Origin: Sabulitectum sp964386635
GTDB taxonomy: Bacteria > Fermentibacterota > Fermentibacteria > Fermentibacterales > JCC-6
DNA: 11,158 bases
Direction: 5' to 3'
Assembly: GCA_964386635.1 (NCBI GenBank)
Contig: CAYLRO010000064.1
Span: forward strand, 1 to 11,158
In this document: piece by piece, positions 6,681-11,158 of the stretch
How the letters are laid out: each line of letters starts with the position of its first letter
Position numbering within the stretch: the first letter of the stretch is position 1
Translations under genes and position numbers: made by a program
Notes under the pieces: generated by a model
Databases searched by the model: none
What the model was told of the DNA's origin: nothing
The model's input: the letters and a program-made list of their open reading frames with translations, nothing else

Positions 6681-7736
6681 CTGACTAAGCAGGGGGTCCG
6701 GGGAATCCACGGACCCCCCTTTTACATTCGCTGCTTCCCTGCAGCCTCCATCACAATCGAATATCATTTCGCAGTTTCTGCAGCCTGCAGGGAGAAATTT
6801 CTTCATTGTGAATGTATTCCAGTAATCGTTCCTTTTAAGCTCGCGCCAGTCAGTTATGTGATTAAGTCTGTGTTCCGAATGGTTGCACACCCTTACATAA
6901 CCTGATGGTCCAACAACAAAGAATCCCTTCGCAGCGGAGCACCTGGTGCCCACCTTCAGTTCCTTTAAATCAAGGTCTTTAAGAATGCAGAGAGGCAGCT
7001 CGGTTCCAAGTGTTCCGGTTCTTCCTGCCTTGATCAGAATACTGTCAGCGGTTAAAAGCATCTCCCGGATCTGTTCAACATTCAGCAGAAGTTTATTCTC
7101 ATGAGTTAGACCTCTTCCTCCAGGGAGGAATCTGTTCATCAGCAGCTGATCTGCTCCGGCAAGGAACGCTGCAGACAGGGTCTTGTTCAGTTCGAACAGG
7201 TTCAGGGCAGTTACCGTTGAGTTTACTGTGGTGGAGATACCCCGTTTCTTTGCTTCTCTGAACATGGTGAGTACCTTATCGGCATTGTCAAAACCGGTGT
7301 GATCTTTGAATGTGGAAAGCCCCGGCAGACTTATACTCAGTTTGATGTCTCTGTCCGCGATAAAATCAAGAATCCCCTTGCTGAGTGTTGAACCGTTGGA
7401 GAGCAGATAGACCTCCGGCGGTTTTCTGTGCTGAACAAGATTTCCATTAATGGTTTCCGTTTTTAGAGCGGAAAGGCTGCATACAAAGTCCAGCAGTTCC
7501 AGGCAGTCTTCTCGAAGAAGAGCCTCACCGCCGGTGAAAGCGAAGCTGGATACTCCAAGATCGCACAGAGATTCCAGCACTTCTTTCCACTGCAGGGTGG
7601 TCATTTCCGGCAGGGTATCAAAACCTCTTCCTTCCGCTTCCCAGGGGCAGGAGCAGAACAGGCAGAGATGATTGCACCGGTAGGTAAGTTCAAGAACAGC
7701 AGTTGGAGGGAGAAAAGATGGTGATTTCAGTCTCAT
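6663..7736 (-). CDS. Radical SAM enzyme with SPASM-type C-terminal domain
   Basis: The protein is a 357-residue radical S-adenosylmethionine enzyme. The N-terminal cluster motif is CxxxCxxC with C21, C25 and C28, followed by GGE at 69-71, which binds the methionine part of SAM. The C-terminal part shows the SPASM pattern: C266-x12-G279-x4-C284, then C319-x2-C322-x5-C328-x3-C332. C250 could be the extra ligand of auxiliary cluster I. The usual last cysteine, normally soon after in a DP-x-C context, is absent; the protein reads DPLL at 347-350. SPASM enzymes mostly modify peptides or proteins, so the Cys-rich paralogues upstream are candidate substrates or partners. ATG at 7736 is chosen because GGAG lies 7 nt upstream; the in-frame extension to 7835 lies inside the preceding gene. 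The 3' end overlaps the convergent helicase gene by 18 nt. Confidence 0.85.
   Translation of the reverse strand: MRLKSPSFLPPTAVLELTYRCNHLCLFCSCPWEAEGRGFDTLPEMTTLQWKEVLESLCDLGVSSFAFTGGEALLREDCLELLDFVCSLSALKTETINGNLVQHRKPPEVYLLSNGSTLSKGILDFIADRDIKLSISLPGLSTFKDHTGFDNADKVLTMFREAKKRGISTTVNSTVTALNLFELNKTLSAAFLAGADQLLMNRFLPGGRGLTHENKLLLNVEQIREMLLTADSILIKAGRTGTLGTELPLCILKDLDLKELKVGTRCSAAKGFFVVGPSGYVRVCNHSEHRLNHITDWRELKRNDYWNTFTMKKFLPAGCRNCEMIFDCDGGCREAANVKGGSVDSPDPLLSQLSATP
6692..6723 (+). terminator. Intrinsic terminator of the helicase gene
   Basis: GGGGGTCCG (6692-6700) pairs perfectly with CGGACCCCC (6710-6718) around a 9-nt loop, followed by C and TTTT (6720-6723). It starts 12 nt after the helicase stop. 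The same bases are coding on the minus strand, near the C-terminus of the radical SAM gene. In that direction the stem is followed by TGCTTAG rather than a T run, so it should terminate rightward transcription only. Confidence 0.85.
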
Positions 7737-7740
7737 GCAA

Positions 7741-8337
7741 CTACTCCGGGATGCCCAGAATTTCACGAATTCTGTCTGCATCACCCTGAAGGGGCTCCTG
7801 GCTGTCATTGTCAGTGAGCCAGTAAAGCCTTCCATGGAGGAAGGAACTCAGTTTACGCAAGTCAGTAAGGGATACTCTGTTTACCGTTTCCTCACCGTCA
7901 GCATGCTCTACTCGAAGACGGAGCCATGGCCCTTCTTCGGTTTCACCGCTGCAGAATTCACAGAAAAGGGTTTCATCCAGAACAACATTGAAGTCGGTGG
8001 ATGCATTGATAGATTCAGCGACTCTTCTTGCCCCTTCAATTTCCCACTCTATGAAGGCTGTATGAGAGTCTTCGTAAAGGGTTTTCTCACCACACACCGG
8101 GCATACATATTCTGCTACAGGAGGGGCAGCCATCATTTCGTAACACATGGCACCGAAAACAGGTGCCGGTGGTTCTTCACTCTCAAGTCGTGCAAGAAGG
8201 AAATCGATCTGTGAAGTGGAAAGAGCTCGAATTCCTTCGGAATCAAAAATGCCAGACTCCGAGACACCCTTTGTTCGAACAATCCCTGCAAGCGCACCTG
8301 CCACAACTACTCCTGCAACTGCTGCAATGTACCACAT
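7741..8337 (-). CDS. Membrane-anchored Cys-pair protein, paralogue A, function unknown
   Basis: I do not recognise this family. The 198-residue protein starts MWYIAA and has one Gly/Ala-rich membrane segment (about 2-20), then a basic patch RTK. Whether the rest lies inside or outside is open; the basic residues after the helix favour a cytoplasmic body. The body has C65, a CPVC pair (C79, C82) and a CEFC pair (C126, C129), which together look like a split zinc ribbon or other metal site. The C-terminal part has a conserved DLRxLxxFLxGRL stretch (159-171). Its close paralogue lies immediately upstream. A good ribosome binding site (GGGAGG) precedes the ATG. The radical SAM gene begins 4 nt after its stop, suggesting a joint role. 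None of the pairs is CxxCH, so c-type haem is unlikely. Confidence 0.8.
   Translation of the reverse strand: MWYIAAVAGVVVAGALAGIVRTKGVSESGIFDSEGIRALSTSQIDFLLARLESEEPPAPVFGAMCYEMMAAPPVAEYVCPVCGEKTLYEDSHTAFIEWEIEGARRVAESINASTDFNVVLDETLFCEFCSGETEEGPWLRLRVEHADGEETVNRVSLTDLRKLSSFLHGRLYWLTDNDSQEPLQGDADRIREILGIPE
7744..7747 (-). promoter_or_regulatory. Ribosome binding site fixing the radical SAM start
   Basis: On the minus strand GGAG (7747 to 7744) lies 7 nt before the ATG at 7736 and falls within the last codons of the upstream paralogue, whose stop is 7743-7741. Four bases separate stop and start, so translation of the two genes is probably coupled. Confidence 0.65.
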
Positions 8338-8422
8338 CCTGAGTCCTCCCTGATGAAAACAAGTCTAAAGCATGCCTGCAGTATGAATTCCTGTCAATTA
8401 CTATACAGCGAAGGATGCCAGG

Positions 8423-9064
8423 TTATTCCTCGTCTTCCTGTATTCCCAGCAGTTGACGCATTCTTCCTGTGTACTCCTGAAGCGGCATCTGACCATCATT
8501 GCCTGTAATGTAGAACAGTCTTCCCTGCAGGAAGGAATCCAGCATTCTGAGGTCAGTTACTGAAACCGAATTTACAGTCTCTGACCCGTCCTCATGATAG
8601 ACCCTCAGCAACAGTGCAGGTTCAATGTCCTGATCATTTCCGGTTCGGCAGAACTCGCAAAACAGGGTTTCATCCAGAACAATATTGAACTCGGTGTTGT
8701 TATTGATTGATTCCCCAAGCCTTCTGGCACCAGGCAGCCCCCATTCAATCAAGGGGATATGAGAACTGCTGAAAAGGGTTTTTTCTCCACAGACAGGACA
8801 GATGTACTCTGCATATTCAGGATAGGCCATTGGTGCATAACACATGGCTCCCGATACAGGTTCAGGCGGTTCCTCGCTCTCAAGTCTGGCAAGCATGAAG
8901 TCAATCTCTTCCATGGATAATGCCTGAACAGTTCCAACCAGAATTGTTTCTGAATCCATGTCATTACCCGGTATTGGTGCCTTGGGTAAACCATTTCCCC
9001 GGGATCTGGCAAATCCAGCCAAAGCTCCCGCAGCAATCACACCTGCTGCAGCAATGTACCACAT
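8423..9064 (-). CDS. Membrane-anchored Cys-pair protein, paralogue B, function unknown
   Basis: The 213-residue protein is a tandem paralogue of the gene downstream. From residue 48 to the CEFC pair about 70% of residues are identical by hand count, including the complete LARLESEEPP, GAMCY, CPVCGEKTL and VLDETLFCEFC stretches. All five cysteines keep their spacing (C75, C89, C92, C136, C139). The N-terminal membrane segment (2-19) is also conserved, while the linker after it (20-45) differs in length and sequence, so that part is under weaker constraint. A strong site, GGAGGAAGG, lies just before the ATG. The 85-bp gap to paralogue A leaves room for separate control. The strict conservation of the Cys blocks, against free variation elsewhere, suggests they bind metal or are the site of modification. 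No known function can be assigned. Confidence 0.8.
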   Translation of the reverse strand: MWYIAAAGVIAAGALAGFARSRGNGLPKAPIPGNDMDSETILVGTVQALSMEEIDFMLARLESEEPPEPVSGAMCYAPMAYPEYAEYICPVCGEKTLFSSSHIPLIEWGLPGARRLGESINNNTEFNIVLDETLFCEFCRTGNDQDIEPALLLRVYHEDGSETVNSVSVTDLRMLDSFLQGRLFYITGNDGQMPLQEYTGRMRQLLGIQEDEE

Positions 9065-9108
9065 ATCTTTCCTTCCTCCGGAATAATCAGCTACCCTGCT
9101 GTATGCAG

Positions 9109-9137
9109 TTTATGTCTAAAAAGATATACCACGGCAA
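9109..9137 (-). promoter_or_regulatory. Possible internal promoter before paralogue B
   Basis: Reading leftward, TTGCCG (9137-9132) and CATAAA (9114-9109) are separated by 17 bp and each match the consensus at four of six bases. It lies 45 bp before the paralogue B ATG in a 100-bp gap. The match is weak. Confidence 0.25.
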
Positions 9138-9164
9138 CGGCAGAATATTCCTGAACCGGTTTAA

Positions 9165-9485
9165 TCACCTCTTTGCAGAGTGAAAAACTGTTGGTGGTGG
9201 TGCAGGGCTTACAACATCATCTGAATCGCAGATGTCTGAGATCCTGAGCTCAATACAGTTCAGGTTATTGGAATGTTCAGGCAGCGTTGAGTTTAAGTCA
9301 CTGCCTGTTGAAAGCTCATATCTCCTGGAAACGGATTCGTTGTCGGAAAGAGACGGATCACTCTTGTCAGGCCTTTCGGGAAAATGTCTCAGTTCAGGTT
9401 TGCTGCCGGAGTTAAGGTCTGGAATATCAGAACTGGAAATTGCAGTCGAAGAAACGACTGCCAGACAGATAAGTAACCGAATCAT
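9165..9485 (-). CDS. Small Ser/Asp-rich secreted protein, unknown
   Basis: The 106-residue product starts with a typical Sec signal peptide: MIR, a hydrophobic core at 4-15, and small residues up to about 17-19. The mature part is polar and low in complexity: rich in Ser, Asp, Pro and Asn, with two cysteines (C77, C86) and a PAPPP stretch at 94-98. I do not recognise it. ATG at 9485 is chosen over in-frame starts further upstream because AAGGGGAG lies 5 nt before it and the signal peptide begins there. A 94-codon frame on the opposite strand covers much of the same bases, but lacks comparable start signals. The gene leads the leftward cassette, with an extended -10 promoter about 70 bp upstream. 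It could be an exported peptide, a stalk-like linker or a chance reading frame. Confidence 0.5.
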   Translation of the reverse strand: MIRLLICLAVVSSTAISSSDIPDLNSGSKPELRHFPERPDKSDPSLSDNESVSRRYELSTGSDLNSTLPEHSNNLNCIELRISDICDSDDVVSPAPPPTVFHSAKR

Positions 9486-9552
9486 ACAAACTCCCCTTGC
9501 GAAGCGGCGCCTGTAAATCATACAGATCATCAGGCATGTTGTAAATCAGGGG

Positions 9553-9561
9553 ATTATATCA
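9553..9561 (-). promoter_or_regulatory. Extended -10 promoter for the leftward four-gene cassette
   Basis: On the minus strand, positions 9561 to 9553 read TGATATAAT, a TGn element joined to a perfect TATAAT. No good -35 is present at the usual distance, which is normal for extended -10 promoters. The start would be near 9546, giving a leader of about 60 nt before the ATG at 9485. Confidence 0.5.
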
Positions 9562-9704
9562 GAAGGTTCGAATTCGTTTCGGGGTACCAGTAGGATTCTG
9601 CAATAGTATAGCAGGTATTCAGACTTGGTTCGATAGTATCCAATGGGGTTTTACTGAGTAGTTTCAGTTTCAGTCATCGATCTCAATAGGATCACCCAGC
9701 GAGA

Positions 9705-9733
9705 TTGATTTTAAGATACTTGGAAAGTATACT
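9705..9733 (+). promoter_or_regulatory. Sigma70-type promoter for the lipoprotein gene
   Basis: TTGATT (9705-9710) and TATACT (9728-9733, 5 of 6 consensus bases) are separated by 17 bp. The start would be near 9740, about 40-55 nt before the lipoprotein start. With the leftward extended -10 element it forms a divergent promoter region in an otherwise empty stretch of about 290 bp (9486-9779), where I see no gene on either strand. Confidence 0.5.
9716..9730. repeat. Inverted repeat overlapping the -10 of the lipoprotein promoter
   Basis: ATACTT (9716-9721) and AAGTAT (9725-9730) are perfect inverted arms around GGA. The right arm also belongs to a 10-bp palindrome AAGTATACTT (9725-9734) that contains the -10 element. 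The position in the spacer and -10 is where a repressor operator would sit. Confidence 0.45.
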
Positions 9734-9779
9734 TAATTGTCCTTGTATTACTGTTAACCGATGCTGATTGGATCTCTTT

Positions 9780-10226
9780 ATGGATTTGGTTTTGATGCGT
9801 AGCTTTGCACTGAGAGTTTTAACCTTGCTCCCCTTTCTTATGACTTCATGCACTTACCACCACTGGGTAAAACCGGATGAGGTTGATATCAGGGAAAGTG
9901 AAACCGTTTACAGACTGGTAACACTGGATGGAGATACGGTTTCGTTCGCGGGATCTCAATTCGTTGAGAGAGAAAGGAACCGTCTTACCGGTGTATCAAG
10001 GAATGAATTCATCGGGGATGGCGGGCTTTTTTCCGGGGGCAATGTTTCCGGAGTGGATGATAATGGTGAAGAGCTGTCCTATCTTCAAGAAGATATCAGT
10101 GCTGTAGAAATCCCAAACAGAACTGCCATGGTTGGCACTGTCTCAATTATTCTTGTAAGCATTCCTGCTGCTATCATAGTTCTGGGCAGTCTGATCAAAG
10201 GCGGTTACGAAGGGGGAGGGTTCTAA
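9780..10226 (+). CDS. Small predicted lipoprotein with C-terminal membrane segment, unknown
   Basis: Counting from ATG 9795, the N-terminus is a lipoprotein signal (RSFALRVLTLLPFLMTSC) with lipid-attachment Cys at residue 19, though Met at -3 is less usual than Leu. The mature part is polar, with predicted short strands (VYRLVTLDGDTVSFAGSQF, 38-56) of a kind common in small uncharacterised lipoproteins that read out a stored-parameter-like beta fold. The C-terminus has a hydrophobic segment (about 112-134) ending in a Gly-rich tail. A lipoprotein with a second membrane segment is uncommon. The start is uncertain: ATG 9780 adds five residues, ATG 9795 gives the tighter signal peptide, and neither has a strong ribosome binding site. 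I do not recognise the family. Confidence 0.65.
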   Translation: MDLVLMRSFALRVLTLLPFLMTSCTYHHWVKPDEVDIRESETVYRLVTLDGDTVSFAGSQFVERERNRLTGVSRNEFIGDGGLFSGGNVSGVDDNGEELSYLQEDISAVEIPNRTAMVGTVSIILVSIPAAIIVLGSLIKGGYEGGGF

Positions 10227-10246
10227 GAGTATCCGCTACTGGGTCC

Positions 10247-10262
10247 CTATAAGTCCTTATAG
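10247..10262. repeat. Perfect inverted repeat CTATAAG-TC-CTTATAG
   Basis: Seven-base perfect arms (10247-10253 and 10256-10262) surround a 2-bp centre, 20 bp after the lipoprotein stop in the 124-bp gap between two convergent genes. Short flanking GGT and ACC can extend it across a small internal loop. There is no T run, so it is not a standard terminator. It resembles a dimeric protein-binding site. Confidence 0.45.
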
Positions 10263-10350
10263 AACCGTTCGAAAACTGTCCACTATGGGGTGCTTCTAGA
10301 AAGTCGGAATCGAGAAGTATCTAATTCTGAGTCGGGTTTCACTGTTGAAA

Positions 10351-11043
10351 TCACTCTACAACGATAATTGGCTGACCAGACCACCCTGCTTGAAGACCAT
10401 TTGATGAAGTATCTGAAGAGGCAAAGTTGCACTCCGAGATGCTATCGCAAGCAATCGGAACATTGTAGCAGAAGGCATCAACCATCCCGACCATCTGAAC
10501 TTGCACGTCAAAGACGTTTGGTTCAATGTTGTGGATTATGTACATCCCATTTGGATCGGACATACCTGTGAAATCTGTATTGAGTAAGGAAACTACCGCA
10601 CCCACAAGGGGATTACCGTCAGTATCCGTGATTCGCCCATACAGCGCACCAGTCTGAATGTCATCCCGATTATCTGCTTGGAAGACGAATCGGCATTGAG
10701 TTACGCTATCATCGAAAATGGTTATGCTTGATTCCAGAGTATCACTGTAGAATGGATCCCAAAACAAGCTATAGCATTTAAGCAAGTAGTCACCTGAGTC
10801 TAAGTTTATGGAGAAAGTACCGTTGTCCCCAATGTAACATGTTCTTGTGAAAGGGCTGATAATGGCTACTGACCAGTCCCCTGAATTTCCCCACTCAGCT
10901 CTTCTTGGCTCTCCTTCAATTCGTACAACCGCATACTTAAGTGGTGTCCCAGATTCGTGAACAATCGACCCTTCCAATGTTCCCTTACCGGAGGTCCCGA
11001 TCATCTGTAGAGCAGCGATTAAGAGTAGTCCATGAAGTGCCAT
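10351..11043 (-). CDS. Secreted protein with two carboxypeptidase-regulatory-like domains
   Basis: The 230-residue product begins with a hydrophobic signal segment (MALHGLLLIAALQMIG). Two beta-sandwich domains of the carboxypeptidase regulatory-like (CarboxypepD_reg) kind follow. The second, about 133-205, is classic: LYGRITDTDGNPLVGAVV (134-151), DPNGMY (163-168) and a closing strand VFDVQVQMVG (177-186). The first, about 20-120, follows the same plan (TLEGSIVHESGTPLKYAVV, NGTFSI, GDYLL) with a long insert. Six cysteines may form disulfides outside the cytoplasm. Such domains usually act as structural or binding modules of cell-surface proteins. ATG 11043 is preferred to an in-frame start at 11085 because AGGA lies 6 nt before it and the signal peptide starts there. 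No sorting tail or catalytic domain is evident. The gene converges on the lipoprotein gene. Confidence 0.75.
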   Translation of the reverse strand: MALHGLLLIAALQMIGTSGKGTLEGSIVHESGTPLKYAVVRIEGEPRRAEWGNSGDWSVAIISPFTRTCYIGDNGTFSINLDSGDYLLKCYSLFWDPFYSDTLESSITIFDDSVTQCRFVFQADNRDDIQTGALYGRITDTDGNPLVGAVVSLLNTDFTGMSDPNGMYIIHNIEPNVFDVQVQMVGMVDAFCYNVPIACDSISECNFASSDTSSNGLQAGWSGQPIIVVE

Positions 11044-11158
11044 TGGGCATCCTAAGTTTAAGTTGGAAAAGTAATCATAACTCACTTAATGGATTATACT
11101 GAACCAGGAACTGTGCTAACAGGTTGCTTGAACTTCATGTGCATAGTTCTAAGAGTGT

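Noticed and set aside
7737..7835. 33-codon upstream extension of the radical SAM protein
   Set aside because: It overlaps the conserved end of paralogue A in another frame, and GGAG 7 nt before ATG 7736 gives a better start.
7735..8214. 159-codon plus-strand frame opposite paralogue A
   Set aside because: Antisense shadow of a conserved paralogous gene; no start signal.
8369..8397. Leftward promoter in the gap before paralogue A (TTGACA at 8397-8392)
   Set aside because: The -35 is perfect, but at 17 bp the -10 is CATGCT with only three matching bases, so I do not call it.
7741..9064. c-type haem binding by the CPVC and CEFC pairs
   Set aside because: No CxxCH motif; neither pair is followed by His.
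9232..9516. 94-codon frame on the plus strand opposite the small secreted protein
   Set aside because: No ribosome binding site or signal peptide; the minus-strand frame has both.
10368..10571. 67-codon plus-strand frame
   Set aside because: Antisense to the carboxypeptidase-regulatory-like protein, with no family features.

Overview
The window looks like chromosomal DNA from an uncultivated Gram-negative bacterium. It encodes an O-antigen/polysaccharide-type ABC exporter with a carbohydrate-binding Wzt tail, a lipoprotein and several secreted or membrane-anchored proteins. The style is compact: start/stop overlaps of 1-4 nt, TTG and GTG starts, and clear AAGGAG-type ribosome binding sites. 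The mix of core genes, a CHASE2 sensor, many unrecognised small exported proteins and a carboxypeptidase-regulatory-like protein would fit a lineage of the FCB group or a neighbouring candidate phylum. That placement is inference; no rRNA or clade marker is present.

Layout. (1) Bases 1-758, minus strand: the N-terminal part of a CHASE2-domain sensor whose effector part lies off the left edge. (2) Bases 852-5214, plus strand: a tightly coupled run der - plsY - wzm - wzt - GNAT acetyltransferase. It joins ribosome assembly (Der), the first acylation of phospholipid synthesis (PlsY) and surface glycan export (Wzm/Wzt). No glycosyltransferase lies inside the window. (3) Bases 5240-6723, plus strand: a stand-alone RhlE-type RNA helicase with its own near-consensus sigma70-type promoter, a structured leader containing an attenuator-like hairpin, and a strong terminator.

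(4) Bases 6663-9485, minus strand: a four-gene cassette read leftwards. It holds a small Ser/Asp-rich secreted protein, two tandem paralogous membrane-anchored proteins with conserved Cys pairs (CPVC and CEFC), and a radical SAM/SPASM enzyme translated from a ribosome binding site at the end of the second paralogue. I do not recognise this arrangement, and it is the best candidate for an undescribed system. The radical SAM gene ends inside the helicase gene and runs through the helicase terminator. Its last canonical SPASM cysteine appears to be replaced by leucine.

(5) Bases 9486-9779: a divergent regulatory region with an extended -10 promoter facing left and a -35/-10 promoter facing right whose -10 is overlapped by an inverted repeat. 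(6) Bases 9780-11043: a small lipoprotein gene with a C-terminal membrane segment (plus strand) converging on a secreted protein with two carboxypeptidase-regulatory-like domains (minus strand). A 7-bp-arm palindrome lies between them. Bases 11044-11158 contain only the ribosome binding site of the last gene and no other feature I can support. I saw no tRNA, rRNA, CRISPR array, insertion sequence or prophage signature.
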